Below are positions 31,109 through 39,210 of a DNA stretch of 42,064 nucleotides, one piece after another (within the stretch, counting starts at the first letter, position 1; each line of letters begins with the position of its first letter). Location of the stretch: the NCBI GenBank assembly GCA_964486725.1, contig CAZAOK010000023.1, positions 1 to 42,064 of the forward strand. The letters are read 5' to 3'. A model generated the notes under the pieces. That model did not search any database. It was not told where the DNA came from and saw nothing but the letters and a program-made list of their open reading frames with translations. The DNA is from M55B154 sp964486725. Its GTDB lineage: Bacteria > Spirochaetota > UBA4802 > UB4802. Both the position numbers and the translations under genes were made by a program.

Positions 31109-32164
31109 ATGAGGCATTCGCGTATAACCACTATAATAATGGTTGTTGTTATACTCGTGTTGTTGATGGGTATTAAAACCTATTATGATGCTGGTGAATT
31201 TAAGCATATTGAATCCAGTTGTGATTGCAAGTGTACTGAAATATCAGGTATACCGGGACCTGAAGATATAGATGTTGATTATCAATCAGGTATCGCATAC
31301 ATATCCAGTGATGACAGGGCATCAGCGCTGAAAGGAAATGTACTTCCTGGAGCTATTTACAGTTACGATTTGAAAAATTTCAGGATGCGGAAACTTACCG
31401 GTAATCTTCATTTCGATTTTCACCCACATGGTATTGAACTATATAAAACAGATGATGGCAGAAAATTGTTATTTGTTGTAAATCACCGAAGACGGGGTCA
31501 TTATATCGAAATATTTGAAATAAAGAAGAGAAAACTATTACACAGGGAATCAATCAGGGATAAACAGATGTTAACCTCCCCAAATGATATTTCTGTTGTA
31601 AATGAAAGAATGTTCTACGTAACAAATGATCATGGATATACCTCCAAATTTGGTAAAATGATTGAGGAATATCTTCAGGTTGGAGTGTCTTATGTTCTTT
31701 TCTTCGATGGAAAGAGATTCAGAAAAGTAGCTGAAAAACTGAAATATGCCAATGGTATAAAAATGAATAAAAATGGGGATCTGGTGTACGTGGCAGCCCC
31801 CGTCGCAAAACTAATACGGGTTTTTTCAAGGGACATCGAAACCAGTAATCTTACATTTTTGCAGGATATTCACTTAAACAGCGGGGTAGACAATATTCAC
31901 CTGGATCCAGCTGGGAAATTGTGGGCCGCATGTCATCCTAAATTGCTTACTTTTGTCAGGCATTCAAAAGACCCCTCACTTTTATCCCCTTCACAGGTTA
32001 TTGTGATCTCTTTCAAGGGTGTTGAGGATTATTCTCTATATGAAGTATTTACTGATACCGGAGAACTACTGTCCGGATCAACAATCGCGGTTCCTTACGA
32101 TAATATGTTTTTAATCGGTTCTGTCTTTGATGATCACCTGCTTCGATGTGAAAAATTAAAATAA
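31109..32164 (+). CDS. Paraoxonase/arylesterase-like beta-propeller, membrane anchored
   Basis: A 351-residue protein with an N-terminal transmembrane segment (TTIIMVVVILVLLMGI) followed by a six-bladed propeller resembling animal paraoxonase (PON1). The calcium-site residues align: Glu of GPEDI (about 52), Asn of SPNDI (159), Asn of YANGI (215), Asp-Asn of VDNIHLD (261-262). The His of VVNHRR matches PON1 His115, and SGSTIAVPYDNMFLIGSVFDD closes the last blade. Members hydrolyse lactones or aryl esters. I use the ATG at 31109, with AAGG 8 bases upstream, over a GTG at 31100. It follows the mini-cytochrome gene by 24 bases. The domain faces the periplasm if the anchor has the usual orientation. 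Confidence 0.88.
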   Translation: MRHSRITTIIMVVVILVLLMGIKTYYDAGEFKHIESSCDCKCTEISGIPGPEDIDVDYQSGIAYISSDDRASALKGNVLPGAIYSYDLKNFRMRKLTGNLHFDFHPHGIELYKTDDGRKLLFVVNHRRRGHYIEIFEIKKRKLLHRESIRDKQMLTSPNDISVVNERMFYVTNDHGYTSKFGKMIEEYLQVGVSYVLFFDGKRFRKVAEKLKYANGIKMNKNGDLVYVAAPVAKLIRVFSRDIETSNLTFLQDIHLNSGVDNIHLDPAGKLWAACHPKLLTFVRHSKDPSLLSPSQVIVISFKGVEDYSLYEVFTDTGELLSGSTIAVPYDNMFLIGSVFDDHLLRCEKLK

Positions 32165-32181
32165 TCGCGGATGTAGCGCGT

Positions 32182-34167
32182 ATGAAATTAAATATTCGAT
32201 ATGAATTGAATGATATGAAAGTTGTGTCGGTGAATGACATGATACACCTGTCTTCCTGGTCACTGGCAAGCGAGTACAGGGTAAATGGAAAAGTGGTAAT
32301 ATTCGATGTAGAACCGGTAGTCGCAAAAGGTAAAAAAGGTTTCCCGGAGATAGTATGTACTGATGAAGTATGTAAACTCAATTTGCAATTAGAGCCTGCA
32401 GACGGAGGTGTGCGTTTCAGATGCCATGTTGAGAACCTTTCTGGTTCTATAATTAACATGGAAAGAATTAGATTTACCCCGGGAACTATAAAAATTGGAG
32501 ACGGAAAAGGAAGAAGCAGATTCTTTACAAATGGATACCAATCCTGGAGTGAAACACGATCATTTAAAGAAAACCAGAAGGAGATGGTATCATTACTACC
32601 ATCGATGGTTATACTGCAGGACAATCCAAGAAACCTTCCTTCAAAAACTGCCGGCGAGTTCACATCCGACATGTTCGCGGTTATATCAAGTCATGATTAT
32701 AAATCGAATATCCTTGTTGGCCAGGGTGCACCATTTAAACAGTTTCTGTATATTCGATACAATAGCAATATACACACCAGTGGCACACCGAACCTGCAGC
32801 TTGAAATTGACTTTGGCGGCATGACCCTGTATCCTGATAAAAAGATAGAATGTGATGAAATCTATATTAAAGCGGATGAAGATCCAAACAAATTACAAGA
32901 CTGGTATTTTAAAAAGATCGCGGTAGACAACGCAAAAAAACAGTCACTCCCCGGGGGATGGTGCTCATGGTATTATTATTTCACAGGCATAACAGAAAAA
33001 GACATTTATGAAAACCTGGATGCCATGCGGCAGCATGATGTAAACTGGAAATACTTTGTTTTAGATGATGGATATCAGACGGCGGTTGGTGACTGGTTGT
33101 CCATCAACAAAAAATTTCCAGGTGGACTGAAGAAAGTTGCCCAACACATATCAGAATTTGGCATGGTGCCGGGAATATGGATGGCCCCGTTTATTGCTCG
33201 AAGAAATTCCAGATTATATAAGGAACACAAAGACTGGTTTTTGACTGACAGAAAAGGGAAGCCGGTAAAAGCCGGTTGGAATCCGAACTGGGGTATCGGT
33301 GGTAATTTTTACGCGCTGGACACAACCAATCCGCAATTCCAGGATTACCTGGGAAATGTGGTACACACCATGGTTCATGAATGGGGGTTTAAATACCTGA
33401 AGCTGGATTTTACCTATGCGGCATCACTGTATGGTTCGGCATTTAACCAGACGTTGTCTTCAGCAGAACGACTTACCCATGGATACCATCTTATACGGAG
33501 GGCCGCGGGTAAAGATGTGGTTATCCTCGGATGCGGTTCACCACTTTCTCCCGCCATTGGACATGTAGATGCGATGAGAATAGGACCTGATGTGGCACCC
33601 TACTGGTTTGCCACCTACAGGTATCACCTGACCCGTGATCCTCATGCACTGTGTACCATGTTCGCCATCAGGAGTATTTTGAACAGGTGCCAGATGCACA
33701 GGCGACTGTGGATAAATGATCCTGACTGCATACTGCTGCGCGATACTGATACAAAGCTTACCCGTGAGGAAAGAATGTCTCTTGTGAACGCGGTAATCAT
33801 CACCGGCGGTATGTACCTGCTGTCAGACAGGTTATCCTTATTGAAAAATGAAGTATGGAATGATATTGATAAAATTGAGAAAATGGTGCAAGAGGCAGAC
33901 AGGGGAAAAGCAATGGCGATTGATTACATGGAGAATGACACACCTCAGCTGGTGTATAATTCAAAAGGGTATTTTGCTGTCTTCAACTTTACCGATAAGA
34001 CTGTTGATAAAAAGGTTTTAATGAGCACTACCCTTCGTGGGTTGCTTCATCCGGATGCAAGACTTGTTGACGTATGGAGTAATGACGAATATACAGTCAG
34101 TGAAGACGAAGTAAATTTTGGAATAATGAAACCGCATTCATCCCTGCTGTGCCGCATTGAAAAATAA
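32182..34167 (+). CDS. GH36-family alpha-galactosidase
   Basis: A 661-residue glycoside hydrolase of clan GH-D. An N-terminal beta-supersandwich (about 1-255, including FFTNGYQSWSE) is followed by the catalytic TIM barrel, starting PGGWCSWYYYFTGITE, with YFVLDDGYQ and the nucleophile Asp409 in YLKLDF. The acid/base is Asp470 in RIGPDVAPYW, 61 residues later as in the Thermotoga enzyme. A small C-terminal beta domain ends the protein. There is no signal peptide, so it should act in the cytoplasm on imported alpha-galactosides. It follows the paraoxonase-like gene by 17 bases, perhaps by chance; no sugar importer is adjacent. Confidence 0.92.
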   Translation: MKLNIRYELNDMKVVSVNDMIHLSSWSLASEYRVNGKVVIFDVEPVVAKGKKGFPEIVCTDEVCKLNLQLEPADGGVRFRCHVENLSGSIINMERIRFTPGTIKIGDGKGRSRFFTNGYQSWSETRSFKENQKEMVSLLPSMVILQDNPRNLPSKTAGEFTSDMFAVISSHDYKSNILVGQGAPFKQFLYIRYNSNIHTSGTPNLQLEIDFGGMTLYPDKKIECDEIYIKADEDPNKLQDWYFKKIAVDNAKKQSLPGGWCSWYYYFTGITEKDIYENLDAMRQHDVNWKYFVLDDGYQTAVGDWLSINKKFPGGLKKVAQHISEFGMVPGIWMAPFIARRNSRLYKEHKDWFLTDRKGKPVKAGWNPNWGIGGNFYALDTTNPQFQDYLGNVVHTMVHEWGFKYLKLDFTYAASLYGSAFNQTLSSAERLTHGYHLIRRAAGKDVVILGCGSPLSPAIGHVDAMRIGPDVAPYWFATYRYHLTRDPHALCTMFAIRSILNRCQMHRRLWINDPDCILLRDTDTKLTREERMSLVNAVIITGGMYLLSDRLSLLKNEVWNDIDKIEKMVQEADRGKAMAIDYMENDTPQLVYNSKGYFAVFNFTDKTVDKKVLMSTTLRGLLHPDARLVDVWSNDEYTVSEDEVNFGIMKPHSSLLCRIEK

Positions 34168-34200
34168 ACCAGTGATTGTTGCGTTTCCGGAGTAAAAATA

Positions 34201-35099
34201 ATGACTAATCTTTCGTTACTTTTAAAACCTGCTTCTTTCAGATGTAACCTGGAATGCGAATATTGCTTTTATAAAAGGGTTGGGGACGTATATGATCAGC
34301 CTTCAACTTTCATGGGTGTTGAAACACTGGATGCAACCATCAAAACTGCTATGACTTCCGGTGCCAGCCAGGTTTCTTTTTGCTGGCAGGGGGGTGAGCC
34401 AACATTGATGGGAGTTGATTTCTTCAAAANNNNNNNNNNNNNNNNNNNNNNNNNNNNNNNNNNNNNNNNNNNNNNNNNNNNNNNNNNNNNNNNNNNNNNN
34501 NNNNNNNNNNNNNNNNNNNNNNNNNNNNNTGTAAACTGTTTGATCTATGGTATGATGACGGTTTTCCATATGTTTCTATAAGACTTTTTGAGGATATATT
34601 GATTTATCTCGTAGATGGTGCACTGGTGTCCTGTTGCTGGATGAATGAGTGTACATCGTATATAGTGGTTGAACATAACGGGGATTGTTATCCCTGCGAC
34701 TTTTTCGTATATCCCGAGTGGCATATCGGCAATATCACAAGGGATTCTTTACCTTCAATACTCAAAAATAGCAAAAGACAGCTATTTAGTAAAATGAAAT
34801 CAGATGTGCCTGTCAGTTGTAATGAATGTGAATGGTATGATTTTTGTCATGGGGATTGTACCAGGTTCAGGCTTGACAGAAATGGCAAGTTTACTAATAC
34901 TAGTGAATATTGTCAGGCCTGGTCCATGTTGCTTGAACATATTAAGCCACGAAAGGATGAGCTGAAGAAAAGGGCAGTAAATCTTAGAGAGTCGGTAATT
35001 AGTGGAAATTTTGACCAGGTTGGGAGAAATGATGATTGTCCCTGCGGAAGCGGGAAAAAATTTAAAAAGTGTTGTGGAAGAGGAACGCTGGTTATATGA
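34201..35099 (+). CDS. anSME-type radical SAM/SPASM enzyme with SEC-C tail, interrupted by an assembly gap
   Basis: The start shows the radical SAM cluster motif CNLECEYCFYK (Cys-x3-Cys-x2-Cys) and FCWQGGEPTL, as in anaerobic sulfatase-maturating enzymes. After the gap, from 34530, the protein resumes at CKLFDLWYDDGFPYVSIRLF and shows the SPASM cysteines (CCWMNEC, NGDCYPCDFF, CNECEWYDFCHGDC). It ends with the SEC-C zinc motif CPCGSGKKFKKCCG. Frames on either side of the 100 N do not agree, so the gap length is arbitrary. By comparison with the family roughly 120-135 codons are missing. I treat it as one intact gene. GGAG lies 8 bases before the ATG. No sulfatase is seen in the window. Confidence 0.87.
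34430..34529. other. Assembly gap of 100 N
   Basis: Exactly 100 unknown bases inside the radical SAM gene. The frame changes across it, and the family length suggests a true gap of about 350-400 bases. Confidence 0.98.
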
Positions 35100-35129
35100 C
35101 ACCTGCCAAAAATCTGCACAGGTTAACCT

Positions 35130-36014
35130 ATGAAAGAACTTACCCATACAATACCAGGTGGTTTTACAGGCAAACGATTAGATAAATATCTTTGTGATAC
35201 ATTTGAAATATTTCCATCCCGAAAAAGCGCGTATAAACTCATAAAAAAGGGCCTTGTTACAGTTAATGGACACATATCGGCACCCAATAATCCAGTTCAG
35301 GATGACGATACCATACGAATAATGCTGGATAACGAATCTTCACCGGTGTATAAAAGAAAACTTCACGTGTTGTATGAAGACCAATACATGGCAATCGTGT
35401 TGAAACCTCCGGGAATGCTGGTAAATGGTAATTTCGCGAAGACAGTTGAAAGGGCTTTACCTTTTAACCTGTTACAAAGTAATAGTGAAGATGCCCTTTC
35501 AGTGCCAGCCGCGGTTCACCGGCTTGACAGGTCTACAGGAGGATTGCTTGTTACCGCAAAAACTGCATCTGCCATGATGAATCTTTCACGTCAATTCCAG
35601 GAAAGAAGGGTAAAAAAAGTCTACAGGGCTCTGGTAAACGGGAAAATTCAGGGTAATGGTATTATTGATGCAGATGTTGATAACAAGGAAGCGCTAACCG
35701 CATATTTTGTTGTTGACAATATTCCTTCCCTGCATATCAAGTGGATAACATATCTTGAGCTATATCCTCGAACCGGACGCACACATCAAATAAGAAAGCA
35801 TCTTGCAGATCTCGGTCATCCTGTATTAGGCGATACACAATACACACATACCGGTCCTCTTCTCAGGGGTAAAGGTCTTTTCCTGTGGGCAACAGGTATA
35901 AGCCTCGAGCATCCGGTACATGGATGGTTGTTGAACGTACGAATTGATGTTCCGGATAAATTTTATTCGTATCTTAAAAGGGAAAAGATACGTTTCTGTA
36001 AATTTAACGAATGA
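35130..36014 (+). CDS. RluD-family pseudouridine synthase
   Basis: A 294-residue RNA pseudouridine synthase. The N-terminal S4 RNA-binding domain (GKRLDKYLCDTFEIFPSRKSAYKLIKKGLVTVNG) is followed by the RluA/RluD catalytic domain with YEDQYMAIVLKPPGMLV, the catalytic Asp in HRLDRSTGGLLV, and GRTHQIRKHLADLGHPVLGD. The target is probably uridines in 23S rRNA or tRNA; which ones cannot be told. An AGG lies 7 bases upstream of the ATG. Confidence 0.93.
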   Translation: MKELTHTIPGGFTGKRLDKYLCDTFEIFPSRKSAYKLIKKGLVTVNGHISAPNNPVQDDDTIRIMLDNESSPVYKRKLHVLYEDQYMAIVLKPPGMLVNGNFAKTVERALPFNLLQSNSEDALSVPAAVHRLDRSTGGLLVTAKTASAMMNLSRQFQERRVKKVYRALVNGKIQGNGIIDADVDNKEALTAYFVVDNIPSLHIKWITYLELYPRTGRTHQIRKHLADLGHPVLGDTQYTHTGPLLRGKGLFLWATGISLEHPVHGWLLNVRIDVPDKFYSYLKREKIRFCKFNE

Positions 36015-36136
36015 ATAATTATGTAATAAATGTATCAAGGGTGCTATAGTTACATATTATGTACATGAAGTAAAAGTACACTCCGGTAAATTTTACCTTG
36101 TTATATGATACATGAAAAAAATATTCCTGTAATATT

Positions 36137-36145
36137 TGGTATAAT
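36137..36145 (+). promoter_or_regulatory. Extended -10 promoter for citrate synthase
   Basis: TGGTATAAT (36137-36145) combines a perfect TATAAT with the TG extension, which can act without a -35; none is evident at the usual distance. It lies 21 bases before the ATG at 36167. Confidence 0.5.
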
Positions 36146-36166
36146 AAATGAAAAGTAGAGGTCGCT

Positions 36167-37516
36167 ATGGAAAACATATTACAAAAAATTGAAGATCTGG
36201 CCCTTTCGCATGATTATGTACCTCCCGAGATGATCAAGGAAAAGAATATCAAGCTTGGGCTGAGAAATGCTGATGGATCCGGTGTTGTAGTGGGTATTAC
36301 CGCCAAGGGTATGGTAGTTGGATATGATAAAATAATGCAGCCTGATGGCAACTATATAGTTAAGCCAGCTGATGGCCGCCTGTATTATTGCGGTTACGAT
36401 GTATCTGAACTTGTAAGGAATATACAGAATGAAGGCCGTTTCGGTTTTAATGAAGTTACTTACCTTCTGCTTGCAGGTGAGCTTCCCACTGCTGATGACC
36501 TTGAAAGTTTTGATAATGCTATTGCTGAAAGAAGAACTTTTACCCGAACTGAAAGAAGTATACTCATGGCAGAGGGGGTGAACTATAACCAGATGTACGC
36601 CCTTCATTCGGTGGTATCACATCTCAGCCGATGTGATAGAAATCCCGATTCTACCGATATCAGGCATGTAAGTAAGCAGTGTATAAACCTTATCGCGAAA
36701 TTTCCATTGATTGTCGCATATAATTACAATGTTCTGCGATTTAGAAAGGGAAGTGATCTCAGCATATTAAAGCCTGATCCTGAACTGAGTGGATCAGAAA
36801 ATTTTCTTTACATGATTCGGGGAAAACGTCCCACAAAGCAGGAGGCAATGCTGTTTGACCTGGCGCTTATGCTTCATGCTGAACATGGTGGTGGTAATAA
36901 CTCAACGTTTACAGTGAGAACGGTATCTTCAAGTGGAGCCAATACCTACATGGCTATTTGCGCCGGAATAGCCTCGTTGAGCGGTCATCTTCATGGGGGT
37001 GCCAACGAATCTGTAATGAAGATGATGAAAGATCTTAAAAATCATATCAGTGACTGGGAAGATGAGGACGCCATAAAAGCATACCTGGTTGATGTGCTGG
37101 AAAAGAGAGCCGGCGATGGCAGTGGAAAGATATACGGCATGGGACATGCGGTATATACATTGTCTGATCCAAGGGCAATCCTTTTCAGGGAGAAAGCCGA
37201 GGAGTACGCGAGAGCACATAAAAACCTGAAAGAACTGTACCTTTTTGACAGGGTGGCAAAAGTGGCTGCAGAACTTATGAAGGAAAGAAAGGGTACGCTG
37301 GTTTCTCCAAACGTGGACTTTTATTCAGGTTTAATATATAAAATGATGGGAATACCCATGGAACTGTATACACCCATTTTTGCCATGGCCAGGGTGGTGG
37401 GCTGGTCGGCTCACAGGATAGAGCAAATAGTACAGGCCAAGATTATTCGTCCCGCCTATGTCTCTTCTCTGTATGACGAATACCGGGAATACCAGCCTCT
37501 GAATGAAAGGATGTAA
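36167..37516 (+). CDS. Citrate synthase
   Basis: A 449-residue enzyme that condenses oxaloacetate with acetyl-CoA (or a related acyl-CoA). Conserved parts: DGRLYYCGYDVSEL near residue 70, the LHAEHGGGNNSTFTVRTVSSSGANTYMAI region, SLSGHLHGGANESVMKM with the catalytic His, GKIYGMGHAVYTLSDPRA with the second His, and NVDFYSGLIYKMMGIP with the catalytic Asp. It belongs to a longer type with an N-terminal extension. A 2-methylcitrate synthase cannot be excluded. AGAGG lies 5 bases before the ATG. A strong inverted repeat follows the stop. Confidence 0.9.
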   Translation: MENILQKIEDLALSHDYVPPEMIKEKNIKLGLRNADGSGVVVGITAKGMVVGYDKIMQPDGNYIVKPADGRLYYCGYDVSELVRNIQNEGRFGFNEVTYLLLAGELPTADDLESFDNAIAERRTFTRTERSILMAEGVNYNQMYALHSVVSHLSRCDRNPDSTDIRHVSKQCINLIAKFPLIVAYNYNVLRFRKGSDLSILKPDPELSGSENFLYMIRGKRPTKQEAMLFDLALMLHAEHGGGNNSTFTVRTVSSSGANTYMAICAGIASLSGHLHGGANESVMKMMKDLKNHISDWEDEDAIKAYLVDVLEKRAGDGSGKIYGMGHAVYTLSDPRAILFREKAEEYARAHKNLKELYLFDRVAKVAAELMKERKGTLVSPNVDFYSGLIYKMMGIPMELYTPIFAMARVVGWSAHRIEQIVQAKIIRPAYVSSLYDEYREYQPLNERM

Positions 37517-37527
37517 GCATATTCCCA

Positions 37528-37568
37528 ATCACGTATACAGACGTACGTAACGGGTCTGTATACGTGAT
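37528..37568. repeat. Perfect 15-bp inverted repeat after citrate synthase
   Basis: ATCACGTATACAGAC (37528-37542) and GTCTGTATACGTGAT (37554-37568) are exact reverse complements around an 11-base loop. As RNA it would form a strong hairpin 12 bases after the citrate synthase stop. No T-tract follows, so it is not a standard intrinsic terminator. It may stabilise the transcript end or bind a protein. Confidence 0.85.
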
Positions 37569-37628
37569 ACAACATCACTTCTCTTCCTGCTGACATATTC
37601 CCGAAGACTGAAAAATTTAAAATAAATA

Positions 37629-37657
37629 TTGACGTAGAAATTCCTGAAGTATAACAT
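37629..37657 (+). promoter_or_regulatory. Candidate promoter for the CrtI-like gene
   Basis: TTGACG (37629-37634) and TAACAT (37652-37657) are spaced by 17 bases; an overlapping TATAAC (37650-37655) gives a 15-base spacer. About 50 bases before the ATG at 37705. Confidence 0.45.
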
Positions 37658-37704
37658 AACGCTGTTATTGTTAAGATGACGTGTTCAATACATCGGAGGT
37701 GTAT

Positions 37705-39210
37705 ATGCCTGATTATGATGTAACAGTAATAGGTGCCGGAAACGCGGGATTATCCGCTGCCACATATCTTGCCAAAAAGGGGATACGAACACTGTTGCTG
37801 GAAAAGCATAATATTCCCGGGGGATGTGCCACCAGCTTTTGCAGGGGAAGGTTCGAGTTTGAAGTGGCCCTGCACCAGTTAAGCGGGATGGGTACAACGG
37901 AACGGCCTGGCCCCCTTCGCGGCATACTTGATGGCCTTGGGGTTCTTGATCAGCTGGAATTTGTTCAGATGGAAGACTTGTACAGGGTTGTGCTTCCTGG
38001 AGAAATGGATGTTACCCTGCCGGCTGATAAAAATGAAACCGTGAAAACACTGCAGAATCAATTTCCCTCCGAGAAAGAAGGTATACGTGAATATATCGAT
38101 TTTGTGTATAAATTCTTTACCGAAGTAATAGGCGCTTTTTACATGAATGACCCTGCAATTTCGCGGGATAAATATCCGCTGTATTTTAAATATGCCCTAA
38201 CTGATACGCAGACAGTTCTTGATATGTTCATAAAAGATCCACGGCTTCAGATGGCACTTTCTATGTACTGGACGTACATGGGGCTTCCACCACGTCTGTT
38301 GTCATTCAGTGACATGGCCGCGCTTCTTTTTTCGTATATCGAATTCAAGCCATTTCACATAAAAGGCGGTTCACAGGCATTATCCAGCGCCCTGCTTAAC
38401 CAGTTTAAGGAACACGGGGGAAAGTCACTTTTCAACACCCGTGTAGAAAAGATATTAATGCGAAATGATGCTGTGGCGGGTGTGGTTACTGAACATGGTG
38501 AAGAAATAACATCATCATATGTCATCTCTAATGCGTCAGCAATTTCAACATACGTAAACATGCTTGGAAAAGAGAATACCCCTGATGTTTTGAAAAATCA
38601 GATGAAAGGGAGTACAATTGGTCCTTCATTTTTTACAATATACGCGGGCTTTGATGCAGAACCGGAAGAACTTGGCATAACAAGTGAGACAAGTTTTTTA
38701 TGTGCGTCTTCAGATGTTGAAAAGGATTTTCAGCAGACCAGGATAAGAGATGTTGATAACAGTTCATTGATAATGAGTTGTTATGATGTTGCTGATCCGG
38801 AGTTTTCACCACCGGGCACATCACAGGCGGCAATTGTTACCCTCAAATACGCTGAACCGTGGCTTCGGGTTGATCCACACAGGTATGCAGATGAAAAATA
38901 TCGTTGCGCAGAAGTACTTCTTAAAAGAGCTGAAAAAACCTATCCCGGTATTACCGGTCATATTGAAGAAATGGAGATCGCAACCCCCGTTACCCATATG
39001 AGATATCTTGGGCATCCCGGTGGAGGAGCCTATGGATTTGACCAGCATGTTAAGGACTCAAACCTTTTCGTGTCACCAAAGCCGCCGGTTAAGGGGTTGT
39101 ACTGTTGCGGAGCATGGTACGATTCAGGAGGATTCCAGCCCACACTCACTTCCGGGACATCGTCAGCAAGGGCCATACTCAAAGAAATGCGGTCAGGGGA
39201 GGTTGCGTAA
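37705..39210 (+). CDS. CrtI-like (phytoene desaturase/retinol saturase type) FAD oxidoreductase
   Basis: A 501-residue flavoprotein. The N-terminal GAGNAGLSAATYLAKKG dinucleotide fold is followed by LLEKHNIPGGCATSF, typical of the phytoene-dehydrogenase family. The mid region shows the substrate cap with several Trp/Tyr residues, and the C-terminus has GLYCCGAWYDSGGFQPTLTSGTSSARAIL, the final FAD-contact loop. GGAGGT lies 4 bases before the ATG at 37705, which I prefer to the earlier frame opening at 37681. It overlaps the downstream reductase gene by one base. No other carotenoid genes are present, so the substrate is open. Confidence 0.85.
   Translation: MPDYDVTVIGAGNAGLSAATYLAKKGIRTLLLEKHNIPGGCATSFCRGRFEFEVALHQLSGMGTTERPGPLRGILDGLGVLDQLEFVQMEDLYRVVLPGEMDVTLPADKNETVKTLQNQFPSEKEGIREYIDFVYKFFTEVIGAFYMNDPAISRDKYPLYFKYALTDTQTVLDMFIKDPRLQMALSMYWTYMGLPPRLLSFSDMAALLFSYIEFKPFHIKGGSQALSSALLNQFKEHGGKSLFNTRVEKILMRNDAVAGVVTEHGEEITSSYVISNASAISTYVNMLGKENTPDVLKNQMKGSTIGPSFFTIYAGFDAEPEELGITSETSFLCASSDVEKDFQQTRIRDVDNSSLIMSCYDVADPEFSPPGTSQAAIVTLKYAEPWLRVDPHRYADEKYRCAEVLLKRAEKTYPGITGHIEEMEIATPVTHMRYLGHPGGGAYGFDQHVKDSNLFVSPKPPVKGLYCCGAWYDSGGFQPTLTSGTSSARAILKEMRSGEVA

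Noticed and set aside
32049..32672. Minus-strand frame of 207 codons
   Set aside because: Spans the end of the paraoxonase-like gene and the start of the GH36 gene on the opposite strand; no protein features.
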